Assembly (NCBI RefSeq): GCF_903645355.1
Contig: NZ_CAHJXR010000006.1
Location: 1-64,000 of the forward strand
Direction of reading: 5' to 3'
Length of the DNA: 64,000 nucleotides
Origin: Schaalia sp. Marseille-Q2122
GTDB lineage: Bacteria > Actinomycetota > Actinomycetes > Actinomycetales > Actinomycetaceae
Shown here: positions 36,254 through 45,554 of the stretch, piece after piece
Position numbering within the stretch: the stretch's first letter is position 1
Layout: the number at the start of each line of letters is the position of its first letter
Made by a program: the position numbers and the translations under genes
Notes under the pieces: generated by a model
Told to the model about the DNA's origin: nothing
Seen by the model: the letters and a program-made list of their open reading frames with translations, nothing else
Database searches by the model: none

Positions 36254-37450
36254 TTAGAGCGCCCGGATGAGCGCTGCGACGGCTTGCCCCCCACCAATGC
36301 ACATCGTGACAAGTGCGTGTTCGCCACCGGTGCGGCGCAGTGCAAGGAGCGCACGCAGCGTCAAGATCGCGCCAGTTGCACCCACGGGATGCCCCAGCGC
36401 GATCGCCCCACCCATCGGGTTGGTCTTCTCAGGATCCAACTTCGCATCCCGGATGACCGCGAGCGCCTGGGCAGCGAAAGCCTCGTTGAGTTCCACCCAA
36501 TCCATATCCGCCACGCTCATCGAGTGACGACTCAAGAGCTGCTCAATGGCGTACCGGGGCGCGTATCCCATGATGTCGGGATGTACGCCGGTCTTGACGA
36601 AATCCACAAACTCTCCCAGAATAGGCAGCCCCTTGTCCTTCGCGTGACGCTCAGTAGTCATGACGAGCATGGCGGCAGCATCGTTAATACCCGACGAGTT
36701 TCCCGCCGTCACTGACGCCCCCTCATCGCGCAGGAACGCTGGCCGAAGTCGGCTCAAACTCTCAACGCTTGTTTCCGGGCGGAGATGTTCGTCGGCCTCG
36801 AAAAGAACCTCATTCTTCCCTTGGCGCACACTAATGGGCGCGATCTCGTCGACGAAGAACCCCGCTTTCTGGGCAGCGTCAGCACGCTTTTGAGACTCAC
36901 AGGCAAAGGCATCCTGGTCGGCGCGGCTGATCCCAAACTCACGCGCGACCTTCTCTGCTGTCAGGCCCATAGGTCCGCCCGAGAAAGGATCTGTCACCAG
37001 GGACATGGTGCCATCAACGAGGGTATGGTCCCCGAGGCGCCACCCATTACGCGCGTTGAAATCCATGAACGGCTGGCGGCTCATGTTCTCCGAGCCACCG
37101 GCAACGACAAGGTTGGCATCCCCACGCATCAGCTCCATCGCCCCAGAATGCAGCGCCTGCAGGCCCGACCCGCACAGGCGGTTCACCGTCATCGCCGTCG
37201 AATCCAGACGGGCACCCGCTTCCAGGGAGATACGGCGAGCCAAAAACGCGTCCCCACCTACCTGCCCAACACAGCCAACGATGACCTCGTCAATGTCGGG
37301 AGAGGCCACACCTGCACGCTCGACCGCAGCGCGATAAGCATGGGCCCCCAGGAGGTGATTATCGGTGCCCGCTAGGGAGCCGCCGTATTTTCCGACAGGG
37401 GTGCGCGCGCCAGAGACGAGGACGATCCGTTCATTGCCATAGAACATCAT
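36254..37450 (-). CDS. Thiolase (acetyl-CoA C-acyltransferase)
   Basis: 398 residues. Cys93 in [11 protein letters not shown] is the acyl-accepting residue, the His is in [13 protein letters not shown], and the second Cys in [14 protein letters not shown]. In this cluster it would cleave a 3-oxoacyl-CoA to acetyl-CoA plus a shorter acyl-CoA, predicted to be glyceryl-CoA. Starts ATGATG; the first ATG overlaps the CoA-transferase stop by four bases. Confidence 0.93.
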   Translation of the reverse strand: MMFYGNERIVLVSGARTPVGKYGGSLAGTDNHLLGAHAYRAAVERAGVASPDIDEVIVGCVGQVGGDAFLARRISLEAGARLDSTAMTVNRLCGSGLQALHSGAMELMRGDANLVVAGGSENMSRQPFMDFNARNGWRLGDHTLVDGTMSLVTDPFSGGPMGLTAEKVAREFGISRADQDAFACESQKRADAAQKAGFFVDEIAPISVRQGKNEVLFEADEHLRPETSVESLSRLRPAFLRDEGASVTAGNSSGINDAAAMLVMTTERHAKDKGLPILGEFVDFVKTGVHPDIMGYAPRYAIEQLLSRHSMSVADMDWVELNEAFAAQALAVIRDAKLDPEKTNPMGGAIALGHPVGATGAILTLRALLALRRTGGEHALVTMCIGGGQAVAALIRAL

Positions 37451-38922
37451 GAGAGTTTCTCCATTGATTCTCGAAGGACACTGTGTAATGCTTCGCGGGC
37501 CTCATCTGACTCGTCACGATCAATAACCTCCCAGCCGCGGTCAGTCAGACGAAGCGTGTAGTACTCGCTGCACAGGTAGACTTCCTGATTCTTTGCCAGA
37601 GCGGCGCGGCCGTTAAAGGTCAGATGATCAACAGCTGACATCCACTTGGGGTGCTTTGAACGAGCCGACATGAGGAAACAGATGCGTTTGGCGCCATCGA
37701 CGATGTCCATGAAGCCTCCGCAGCCAACGGCCTTGCCTCCTAGGGCCGACACATTCACATTGCCGTTTCCGTCAACCTGCCCGACCCCCATGAAGGTGAT
37801 GTCACAGCCGCCGCCGTTATAGAAGTCAAACTGGGCGGGGTGGGAGATCAGGGCCTGTGGGTGCATTGCGCAACCAAAGTCGATGCCACCGAGGGGAACG
37901 CCTCCGTAAGTCCCTGATTCAACAGTGAGCATCACCTGAGAGAGCAGCCCCGAACGCGCGAGCGCAGGCCCAACGGTGTCCCCCGGGATCCCGGTGCCGA
38001 GGTTGACGATATCGCCGGGTTTCACCAGGCGAATCCCTCGCATACCGATGGATGCACGCTGCTCATCCAGATCATCGGTGTCAAAAGCGTGGGCCATTTC
38101 CTCATCACTTGCTCGCCCTGAAATGAGGTCGTAAGAGACCTCGCGGAAACTATGACTCTGACGGTGGTATTCGGCAGTGTCCGTGCACACCATGACCACG
38201 TCGATGAGGACACCTGGCACGTTTACCAGACGTGCTGGGATGCTTCCCGCTTCGACGATCTCCTTGACCTGGCAGATCACCGTTCCGCCGTTATTGTGAA
38301 CGGCTTGGGCGATTGCCAACGAGTCGAGAATAGTGGGGTCGTCCTCTTGAGAGAGGTTCCCGTCTGTGTCGATGCGTGTACCGCGAATAATGGCAACGTC
38401 AAGGGGGAAGGACTTATAGAGCATGTATTCGCGGCCACCGACCGTTGCCAATTCCACGTATGCGTCAGCAGGAAGATGCTCGCGCGTGAGATCGTTCAGG
38501 CGCCCACCGTCAAGGCGTGGATCAATGAAGGTCCCCAGTCCCACTGTGGAAAGCTGTCCCGGCCTGCCTGCTGCGATGGTGCGATAAAGGGTCGAGATCT
38601 GACCTTGGGGGAGGCACACACACTCAACTTCATTAGCTCCCAGCATGGTTGCCATCGGCGGGTTGAGTCCCCAATGGGGGCCAATCACCCGTTTGAGCAG
38701 GCCCGGGTGCGCAATGCGGGCCAGGCCATCCACGCGATTGGATTGTCCAGCGGCATGGACCCAGGTCAGGTCCCGAGGGTGGTTAGTCTCCAGGAAGGAG
38801 CGCTCAATTTCAAGGTAGATCTCGTCAGCGACGGACATCATGGTGAATCCATCTGAGGCAACAGTGGCCCCATCAGGGATGCAGGAGGCAACCTCGTGAG
38901 GTTGAACGAGTCTGAACTTCAC
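37447..38922 (-). CDS. Fused alpha/beta class I CoA-transferase
   Basis: 491 residues with both halves of a 3-oxoacid/propionate-type CoA-transferase in one chain (YdiF-like). The catalytic Glu is probably that in MLTVESGTYGGVPLGG. An N-terminal DGATVASDGFTMM loop and GTGIPGDTVGPALA mark the two CoA-binding halves. GTG start overlapping the dehydrogenase stop by GTGA. It could move CoA from glyceryl-CoA or acetyl-CoA to the incoming acid, making the ligase only a primer (inference). Confidence 0.9.
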   Translation of the reverse strand: MKFRLVQPHEVASCIPDGATVASDGFTMMSVADEIYLEIERSFLETNHPRDLTWVHAAGQSNRVDGLARIAHPGLLKRVIGPHWGLNPPMATMLGANEVECVCLPQGQISTLYRTIAAGRPGQLSTVGLGTFIDPRLDGGRLNDLTREHLPADAYVELATVGGREYMLYKSFPLDVAIIRGTRIDTDGNLSQEDDPTILDSLAIAQAVHNNGGTVICQVKEIVEAGSIPARLVNVPGVLIDVVMVCTDTAEYHRQSHSFREVSYDLISGRASDEEMAHAFDTDDLDEQRASIGMRGIRLVKPGDIVNLGTGIPGDTVGPALARSGLLSQVMLTVESGTYGGVPLGGIDFGCAMHPQALISHPAQFDFYNGGGCDITFMGVGQVDGNGNVNVSALGGKAVGCGGFMDIVDGAKRICFLMSARSKHPKWMSAVDHLTFNGRAALAKNQEVYLCSEYYTLRLTDRGWEVIDRDESDEAREALHSVLRESMEKLS

Positions 38923-39653
38923 AGCCTGAACCCTCCTCCCACTGTCAGAACCTCGCCTGTCACATAGGCAGCGTCGTCACTCGAAAGGAAGGCGACCACT
39001 CGCGCAACATCCTCAGGGTGTCCAATACGGCGCAACGGAATTTTTGCGAGCATGGCATTGAAGGCCTCTTCTGGCATCGAGAGCGTCATTTCTGTTTCGA
39101 TGAAACCAGGACACACAGCATTGGCCGTAACATTCTTAAACGCCAATTCTTTTGCGATCGAACGAGTCAAAGAGACGACGCCCCCCTTGGCTGCCGCGTA
39201 ATTGGTCTGCCCGATGTTGCCCATCCACGAGGCAGAGGCGATGTTCACGATGCGCCCGTAGGAATGCTCACGCATGTGGGTGCCCACTGCCCGGCAGAAG
39301 TAAAAGACAGCTGACAGGTCAACAGCAAGGACAGAATCCCACTGCTCGTCAGTCATCTTGTGGAGCATGGCATCTCGATTGATGCCCGCATTATTGACCA
39401 GGATGTGAATCTGCCCGTGAGCTTCAATCATGGAGGCAACGAATTCATTGACGGCATGCACATCGGAGACATCCAGTTGATATCCGCTTGCCCCGCCCCC
39501 ACATTGCTCTGCTGTTGCTGCGGCGGCCTCACCGTCCATGTCGACCACAAGAACCTGGGCGCCACGCTGCGCGAGTTCCAGTGCAATGCCACGGCCGATT
39601 CCTCGTCCTGCGCCGGTCACAATGGCACATTTTCCTTGAAGCTGAGATGACAT
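38919..39653 (-). CDS. Short-chain dehydrogenase (FabG-like)
   Basis: 244-residue classical SDR. NAD(P) motif TGAGRGIGRG is at 13-22, NNAG in VNNAGINRDAML, catalytic Ser in IASASWMGN, and YAAAK with the Tyr and Lys. FabG-like sequence, but the operon context argues for oxidation of the 3-hydroxyl of a sugar acid or its CoA ester. AAAGGACAG precedes the ATG. It lies 45 bases after lacI on the same strand. Confidence 0.9.
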   Translation of the reverse strand: MSSQLQGKCAIVTGAGRGIGRGIALELAQRGAQVLVVDMDGEAAAATAEQCGGGASGYQLDVSDVHAVNEFVASMIEAHGQIHILVNNAGINRDAMLHKMTDEQWDSVLAVDLSAVFYFCRAVGTHMREHSYGRIVNIASASWMGNIGQTNYAAAKGGVVSLTRSIAKELAFKNVTANAVCPGFIETEMTLSMPEEAFNAMLAKIPLRRIGHPEDVARVVAFLSSDDAAYVTGEVLTVGGGFRL

Positions 39654-39698
39654 TCTTCTGTCCTTTCGAAAGTAGTTGCACGACGGATCCTCGTGGAT

Positions 39699-40721
39699 CT
39701 AAGGACATCCGCAGGTCCGCCCGATAAAGAGTTCGTGATGACAAATGACGTCCGTACCGATGTGGTCTACTCCGTGTTGGTTCTGGAGGAGCATCCTCAC
39801 TGCGGTGTGCGCCATTTCAGATCGAGGTTGAATAACAGTTGTCAGTCCGACAATGCGTGACAGTGACGATAGGAGCCCGTCATAGCCGGTGACGGCAATA
39901 TCCTGAGGGCACTGAACACCAAGGTCATGGAAGATACTGATCAATGCGAGAGCAATGACATCCGCACCACACACCACCGCTTGTGGAAGCCGACTGCCCT
40001 GTCGGAGGAGGTAATCGGCAACTGCTATCCCTCCATCAGCGCTCAGGCGGGTGTGGAGGATTCGTTCGCGGGAAATGACAATGCCTGCTTCTCTCGCTGC
40101 CGCGATCATTCCCTGGGCTCGGAGCGCCGAAGAGGAGGACGTCAAAGGCCCTACTGCAATGCAAATGTCCTCGTAACCGTGGGAAATGATGTGGGACATT
40201 ACCTCGTGCCCGGCATGGTAGTCATCAATGCCCACAAAATAGCCGTTGAAGTGCGCTGATTTCCTTGATACTTGGACGCAAGGAACCCCTGCTGCCCGTA
40301 AAAGCGGCATCAACGAGGCATCCTTTGCGCTAGCAACCGTCAGGATAATGCCCGATACTCCATGTTCGAGCATGACCTCCACCGTTGAACGGATCGCTTC
40401 CTCCTCGTCTGCGGTGTGCGAAAGAAGCACCTCCGCGCCGAGTTTTCTCGCAGCATCAGAGGCAGAAACAGCGAGTTCGGAGTAGAACTGGTTACCAACA
40501 TCTGCCAACACCAGCCCCAAAAGTGGGCGCTCTGCACGTCTCGATGCGCGGATGGGTAAACCTAGGCGCTGAGCCTCAGCCAGAATCTGCCGACGCAGAT
40601 CGAGCGAGACTCCCTCTCGACCATTGAGGGCGTAAGAGACTGCCGCCCGAGATATTCCAAGGTTCTCGGCAATCTGTGCCCCGGTTGGGCGTACTCGTTC
40701 CTTCACTACTTCAGCCACCAT
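39699..40721 (-). CDS. LacI-family transcriptional regulator
   Basis: About 340 residues. The helix-turn-helix is at the N-terminus (TGAQIAENLGISRAAVSYALNG), followed by a hinge and a periplasmic-binding-protein-like sensor domain (LLGLVLADVGNQFYSELA, IAVTGYDGLLSSLSRI). I chose the ATG at 40721 after a perfect GGAGGG; a GTG at 40733 adds four residues. It lies inside the cluster it presumably controls, between the transporter and dehydrogenase genes. Its ligand is probably the pathway substrate or an early intermediate. Confidence 0.92.
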   Translation of the reverse strand: MVAEVVKERVRPTGAQIAENLGISRAAVSYALNGREGVSLDLRRQILAEAQRLGLPIRASRRAERPLLGLVLADVGNQFYSELAVSASDAARKLGAEVLLSHTADEEEAIRSTVEVMLEHGVSGIILTVASAKDASLMPLLRAAGVPCVQVSRKSAHFNGYFVGIDDYHAGHEVMSHIISHGYEDICIAVGPLTSSSSALRAQGMIAAAREAGIVISRERILHTRLSADGGIAVADYLLRQGSRLPQAVVCGADVIALALISIFHDLGVQCPQDIAVTGYDGLLSSLSRIVGLTTVIQPRSEMAHTAVRMLLQNQHGVDHIGTDVICHHELFIGRTCGCP

Positions 40722-40764
40722 GATGCCCTCCACGTTTTGCAGACTATGTGGCTCAACAATTGTG

Positions 40765-40803
40765 CTTTTGGGTGGCAGGCCCTACTCTCCTGCCACCCAA
40801 AAG
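40765..40803 (-). terminator. Perfect hairpin between transporter and lacI genes
   Basis: CTTTTGGGTGGCAGG (40765-40779) and CCTGCCACCCAAAAG (40789-40803) form a 15-bp stem. It lies eight bases past the MFS stop and probably splits the cluster into two transcripts or attenuates expression into lacI. Confidence 0.75.
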
Positions 40804-40811
40804 ACGATGAA

Positions 40812-42146
40812 TCAGTGTGCGGAGGCTTTGTTGTTGCGGACCTCACGGACGAGGACCTGCAGGACAACACCGAGGATCGCTGCGACCATCATGAAGATGA
40901 AGGCGACGTTATAACCGGTGACTGACTTCCAACCGCCTCCTGCGGAGATCAAGAATCCAATGACGAGCGGTGCAATACCGCCGCCAATAAACATTGCGGT
41001 GGTGATGAACCCGTTGGCTGTACCCGACCCATTTGGCGGTGCTGCGTCGGTAGCCGCAGCGTAGAACACCGGCCAGGGGGCGTTGGCGACGAGTCCAAGG
41101 AAGAGCTGTAGGGCGATGTAGGCCCCGAGGCTCGTTGCGAAATAGAAGGCACCTGCTGCGACACCCATCCAAATTCCACAGATGATGAGGGTCATTCGGC
41201 GCCCGAGGTGGTCAGACAGAGTCGGCCAGAAGATCTGCCCGAGGATACCGGTGATGGTGAAGAAGACCGAGTATGCGGCGGCTGCAGCAAAGTCGAGGCC
41301 AAGAATATTGGCGAGGTAGAGGGGAAGGATGTAGCTGATGCCGTTGTACACGATCTGGGTGAGCAATGTGGTTCCCGAGGTGAGCATGATGGTGCGGTTA
41401 CGGAAACACATTGCGATGGCGCCGCGTTCGTCGCCGGTGACCGGACTGTTGCGGTGCTCCGTCATGAAGGAAGTCATCCCCGCCGCATCAATCTTCTCTT
41501 GTGTGAGGTCGAAGCGAGCGGCGTTGGAGTACCACCACCAGAATCCCATGACAGGAATGGCTGCGATCAAACCAACGTAGAACACGTAGTACCAGTGCTC
41601 ATCGCCGAAGAGGTTGAGGATCCATGCTGTGACAAGACCTGCGAGGAGCGCACCAACGGGGTAGCCGGTGTGGTGCACGCCCAAAGCAAAACCGCGTCGT
41701 TCCTTTGGCCACCATTCGGTGGTGTTGGAGATACCAATGGGTTCACCCCAACCGGCGCCGAGGTTCACGCCGATGCGCAAGGCGATGAAGATGACAACGT
41801 TCTTGATGGCGAAACTCATGCCCGATAGCGCTGAGAGGATGTTGTAGCCGATGACCAGTGGAACCTGGAAGAAGGCGCGACGCCATCCAACTCCATGTTT
41901 GTCACTCATACGTGAGCCGGGGATTGCCATGACAGCCAACGCGAAGAAGACGACGGCGGTAATGGAGCCCCATGCTTCGGGCGTGAGGGAGAAGTGTTCG
42001 GAAATCACCGGGCCTAGACGGAGGATAACCTCACGATCGAAGGCATTGATGATCCAGATCAACCACGTTGCCCCGAGGGCAACCCAGGATCCTGCGGGAA
42101 CTCTACTTAGAGGGGCGTAGCGTGTTTTGCCCGAATTCTCATTCAT
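40812..42146 (-). CDS. MFS transporter, anion/sugar-acid type
   Basis: About 444 residues with 12 predicted membrane segments and the MFS loop SRMSDKHGVGWRR between TM2 and TM3. The sequence (WLIWIINAFDREVILRLGP, GWGEPIGISNTTEWWPKERRG) looks like the anion:cation symporter group that imports organic and sugar acids. ATG at 42146 overlaps the lactonase stop by ATGA. It is the only transporter in the cluster, so its substrate is probably the sugar acid or lactone. Confidence 0.87.
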   Translation of the reverse strand: MNENSGKTRYAPLSRVPAGSWVALGATWLIWIINAFDREVILRLGPVISEHFSLTPEAWGSITAVVFFALAVMAIPGSRMSDKHGVGWRRAFFQVPLVIGYNILSALSGMSFAIKNVVIFIALRIGVNLGAGWGEPIGISNTTEWWPKERRGFALGVHHTGYPVGALLAGLVTAWILNLFGDEHWYYVFYVGLIAAIPVMGFWWWYSNAARFDLTQEKIDAAGMTSFMTEHRNSPVTGDERGAIAMCFRNRTIMLTSGTTLLTQIVYNGISYILPLYLANILGLDFAAAAAYSVFFTITGILGQIFWPTLSDHLGRRMTLIICGIWMGVAAGAFYFATSLGAYIALQLFLGLVANAPWPVFYAAATDAAPPNGSGTANGFITTAMFIGGGIAPLVIGFLISAGGGWKSVTGYNVAFIFMMVAAILGVVLQVLVREVRNNKASAH

Positions 42147-43048
42147 GAGAGCACTCCTTCGGTCACCGTAGTTGCTGCGAATCGGGGAATCGGGTTGCCA
42201 CACACTCCGAGATCATCAACGACATAGAGGGTGCCGCGTTCGGGTCCGTCTTCGGGGAATCGTGGGAGGGGCGGGCGGCCCATAGTCGTGACGAAGAGTC
42301 GGTCGAGGTTTGCTCCACCAAATGTTGGGCAGGTGACCTTGAGGACGGGGAATTCGATGACTCGTTCGAGGGTGCCGTCGGGGTCGTATCGGTTGAGTTT
42401 TCCGCCGTAAACGTGTGCCTGCCAGATGAAGCCTTCATTATCGACGGTCATGCCGTCTACTGCGCCGCCATCGGAGGTGTCAACGGTGGTGAGGACGCGC
42501 CGGTTGAGGGCTTCACCGGTGTCGAGGTTGTAGTCGTAGGCCCAAATGTCTCCCGTCCATGTGTCGGCAAAGTAGAGGGTCCGTCCATCTGGGCTGAAGC
42601 ACGGGCCGTTTGAGCAGATGATTCCTTCGTCGAGGATGTGCAGGCTCATGTCTGGGTCAAGACGGTAGAGCCGCCCTGATGGGGCTTCTTCCTGAGTATC
42701 CATTGAGCCTACGATGAAACGACCGCGTGGGTCGACCTTGCCGTCATTGAGCCGGTTGGCTGGAAGATCGGGCTCAGGGTCGATGATGAGTGTGCGTTCG
42801 TCGGTGTCGGGATTGAAGGCGTAGAGCCCTGTTTGTTGGGAGAGCAAAAGGTGCTTTCCATCTGCGAATAGAGCAATCGATCCGAGTTTTTCTCGACCAT
42901 CCCAGACGGTGAGGTCGCTGCCGTCTTCTCGGTTGCGGTAGATTCGTCCATCGGTTGAGTCAATCCACCACAGCATCTGGGTTTCGGCATCCCACACTGG
43001 GCCTTCCCCAAGGCTTGGCTTGACGTCAATTACCTTCTGAATTTTCAC
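42143..43048 (-). CDS. SMP-30/gluconolactonase-family lactonase
   Basis: 301 residues, a six-bladed propeller hydrolase. Metal ligands are recognisable in SLGEGPVWD (Glu), NDGKVDPRGRF and NGPCFSPDGRTLYFADT (Asn, Asp). It opens sugar lactones to aldonic acids. GTG start with AAAGGAG upstream. First gene of the catabolic cluster. The 264 bases upstream hold the operon promoter and a pair of direct repeats. Confidence 0.9.
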   Translation of the reverse strand: MKIQKVIDVKPSLGEGPVWDAETQMLWWIDSTDGRIYRNREDGSDLTVWDGREKLGSIALFADGKHLLLSQQTGLYAFNPDTDERTLIIDPEPDLPANRLNDGKVDPRGRFIVGSMDTQEEAPSGRLYRLDPDMSLHILDEGIICSNGPCFSPDGRTLYFADTWTGDIWAYDYNLDTGEALNRRVLTTVDTSDGGAVDGMTVDNEGFIWQAHVYGGKLNRYDPDGTLERVIEFPVLKVTCPTFGGANLDRLFVTTMGRPPLPRFPEDGPERGTLYVVDDLGVCGNPIPRFAATTVTEGVLS

Positions 43049-43110
43049 GAGTGAACTCCTTTGTACACTGTTGATCTATTCCGCCCGCTGAACTCTTCAC
43101 TGCTACGCTG

Positions 43111-43198
43111 CAGTTACTGTCCCCTCATGTACAGCGGGTCAGTGCCATTCTCTGCCGAGCTATTTTGTTAAGCAACGTTAAGTTGCCCCTCATGGACA
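43111..43198. repeat. Pair of 23-bp direct repeats upstream of the catabolic operon
   Basis: 43111-43133 and 43176-43198 share GTTA and then CCCCTCATG-ACA in register, 65 bp apart, in the lactonase upstream region. Next to the second copy GCAAC-N5-GTTGC forms a small inverted repeat. Candidate binding sites for the LacI regulator or an activator. Confidence 0.5.
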
Positions 43199-43312
43199 CC
43201 TCGGGATTACCTCGTCCAATCAGGCGAATTGGGTGCGCGCGTTCGGCATCATTGCCTCAACGCCCGCGCCCGTGAGTACAGCTCGACTGCGGGAAAACGT
43301 CTATATACCAGC

Positions 43313-44761
43313 TCAGGCCAAATGCCAGCTCGCGCCCTCGCGCCCGTCCTCGACAATTACTCCGGCAGCGGCCAGACGGTCACGCAAGGCGTCAGCCCTC
43401 GCCCAATCCTTCTCGGCTCGCGCCTGAGCGCGTTCCTCAATGACGGCCCTCACCAGGGCGTCGAGGGCGTCGTACTGGGCTGAGTCCGCCCCGGAGGTGG
43501 CCTCGCCCTTCCACTGCGGGGACGCAGGATCCAGGCCCAGCACGTCAAGCATGGAACGCACCAGCAGCTGTTCGCGGCGCACGGCCTCCACGTCGCGGGC
43601 CTCCAGGGCCACATTCCCTGCCTTGAGATGCTCGTAGATGACCGCGAGCGCGCCGGCGACATTCAAGTCATCATCCATGGCGGCACTGAAGGCTTCGGGA
43701 AGCTCTGCCGGGGTCAGGGCCTGCACCTCGCCGATGGGCACTTCGCCAGCAACATCAATGGTGCGCTCCACGAAGGCACGCACCTTCGCCCAGGCGGCAG
43801 CCGCAGCAGGCAGCGTCTCTGGCCCCCACTCGATAGAGGAGCGGTGATGCACGGTCGACAGGGCCCAGCGGACGGCGGCTGCGGGAGCCTCGGCGGTGAG
43901 GGCATCCACCGACAACACGTTCCCCAGGGACTTCGACATTTTTTCACCCTTGGTGGTCACCCACGCGTTATGCACCCACAGGCGGGCAAAACCCCAGCCC
44001 GCACCGTGGGACTGCGCCTGCTCGTTCTCGTGGTGGGGGAAGCGCAGGTCGATGCCGCCGCCATGGATGTCGAACTCTTCACCCAGGTAGCGCTTGGACA
44101 TGGCCGAGCATTCCAGGTGCCAGCCAGGGCGGCCCCTCCCCCACGGGGAATCCCAGGAGGCATCCTCGGGTTCGGTGGGCTTGGCGGCCTTCCACAGGGC
44201 GAAGTCACGCGGGTCGCGTTTGCCAGCCTCCACAGCCTCGTCAATCTGAGCGTCATCTTCGGTGGAGAGCATGTCGTCAAGCTTTTGGCGGGTGAGGGAG
44301 CCGTAATCGGCTTGCGAACGCACATCGAAATAGACATTGCCTTGCCCGTCAGCGTAGGCGTGGCCAGCGTCAATGAGGCGGGCGATGAGGTCGATTTGTT
44401 CGGGGATGTGCCCGGTCGCGCGGGGGGCGACGGTGGGCGGCAGAACGCCGAGGGCGGCGTAGGCGGCGTCGAATTCGCGTTCAAAACGGGTGGCCCACGC
44501 CCACCACTGCCATCCGGCCTCGGCGGACTTACGCAGAATCTTGTCGTCAATGTCGGTGACATTGCGGACGTAGGTGACGCTCATGCCCGAGCGGCGCACC
44601 CAGCGGATCAGGGCGTCAAAAGCCACGGCACTACGCAGGTGGCCCACGTGGGGCGATCCCTGCACGGTCGCGCCACACAGGTAAATGCCCAGGTGACCGG
44701 GGGTGACCGGCTCAAGGGGTTGCAGGCGGGCGGACTTGGAGTCGTACAGGTGTAGTGCCAT
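43313..44761 (-). CDS. cysS: Cysteinyl-tRNA synthetase
   Basis: 483 residues from the ATG at 44761 ([18 protein letters not shown]). Class I motifs: HVGHLRSA in place of HIGH and [10 protein letters not shown] for KMSKS. Zinc ligands appear in YLCGATV and HLECSAMS, and [16 protein letters not shown] is typical of CysS. Starts ten bases after hmuV on the same strand, so it may be co-transcribed with the haem transporter. The start codon has only a weak ribosome site. Confidence 0.96.
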   Translation of the reverse strand: MALHLYDSKSARLQPLEPVTPGHLGIYLCGATVQGSPHVGHLRSAVAFDALIRWVRRSGMSVTYVRNVTDIDDKILRKSAEAGWQWWAWATRFEREFDAAYAALGVLPPTVAPRATGHIPEQIDLIARLIDAGHAYADGQGNVYFDVRSQADYGSLTRQKLDDMLSTEDDAQIDEAVEAGKRDPRDFALWKAAKPTEPEDASWDSPWGRGRPGWHLECSAMSKRYLGEEFDIHGGGIDLRFPHHENEQAQSHGAGWGFARLWVHNAWVTTKGEKMSKSLGNVLSVDALTAEAPAAAVRWALSTVHHRSSIEWGPETLPAAAAAWAKVRAFVERTIDVAGEVPIGEVQALTPAELPEAFSAAMDDDLNVAGALAVIYEHLKAGNVALEARDVEAVRREQLLVRSMLDVLGLDPASPQWKGEATSGADSAQYDALDALVRAVIEERAQARAEKDWARADALRDRLAAAGVIVEDGREGASWHLA

Positions 44762-44771
44762 GCTCTCTATC

Positions 44772-45554
44772 TTAGTGGCGCACCTGCTGGGGCAGAACCA
44801 CGAGGCGCCCGTCGTGAACGGTGGCGACCTCAATGGGCCACTCATAGACACGGCTGAGTAGCTCCCCGGTCAGAACCTCTGTGGGCGGGCCAAAAGCGGC
44901 GATACCACCCTTTTCCATGAGGGCGATCTTGTCGCAGTAGGTGCCCGCTAACTGTAGGTCGTGCATGACGGCCACTACCGCGTGCCCAGCTTGGGCCAGC
45001 TCACGGCAGACCTGCATGGTGCGTTCCTGGTGGGCGATGTCGAGGGCGGCCGTGGGTTCGTCCAAATAGACCAGCCCGGTTTCTTGGGCGAGGACACGGG
45101 CGAAAGTGACGCGCGCTTTTTCACCGCCGGACAGGTGGGTGACCTCGCGGTCTTGCAGGTCCTCAACGTCGGTTTGAGCCATGGCGTGGGCGATGACGGC
45201 CTCGTCAGTCTCAGCGTCCGTATCCCAGCAGTGGCGGCCCATCGCAACAATGTCGCGCACGAGGTAGGAGAAGGGGAACTCGATGGTTTGCGGCATGACC
45301 GAGCGCAGTTGGGCCAGTTCCTTGCGGGTGTGGGCTTCGATGGGCCGCTGCCCGTAGGTGATGGTGCCGGATTGAGCGTCGAGGTCTCCGGCCATAATGC
45401 CCACCAGCGTGGATTTGCCGGTGCCATTGGGGCCCAACAGGCCCACGACCTGCCCGAATTCTACGCTGAGGCTCACGTCGTGAAGGATTTGGCGTTTCCC
45501 GTAGGAGAAGCTGATGTGCTCAGCTGACACGGCGACAGTAGGTGAGGGCGTCAT
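44772..45554 (-). CDS. hmuV: Haem ABC transporter ATPase HmuV
   Basis: 260 residues, FecE/HmuV class. Walker [10 protein letters not shown], signature LSGGEKARV (Glu in place of the usual Gln), Walker [13 protein letters not shown] and H-loop AVMHDLQLA. Its ATG overlaps the permease stop by one base (TGATG), so translation is coupled. It powers haem import through HmuU. Confidence 0.93.
   Translation of the reverse strand: MTPSPTVAVSAEHISFSYGKRQILHDVSLSVEFGQVVGLLGPNGTGKSTLVGIMAGDLDAQSGTITYGQRPIEAHTRKELAQLRSVMPQTIEFPFSYLVRDIVAMGRHCWDTDAETDEAVIAHAMAQTDVEDLQDREVTHLSGGEKARVTFARVLAQETGLVYLDEPTAALDIAHQERTMQVCRELAQAGHAVVAVMHDLQLAGTYCDKIALMEKGGIAAFGPPTEVLTGELLSRVYEWPIEVATVHDGRLVVLPQQVRH

Noticed and set aside
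33334-39653. Fatty-acid beta-oxidation cluster
   Set aside because: No acyl-CoA dehydrogenase or enoyl-CoA hydratase is present, while a lactonase, sugar-acid-type transporter and glycerate kinase are.
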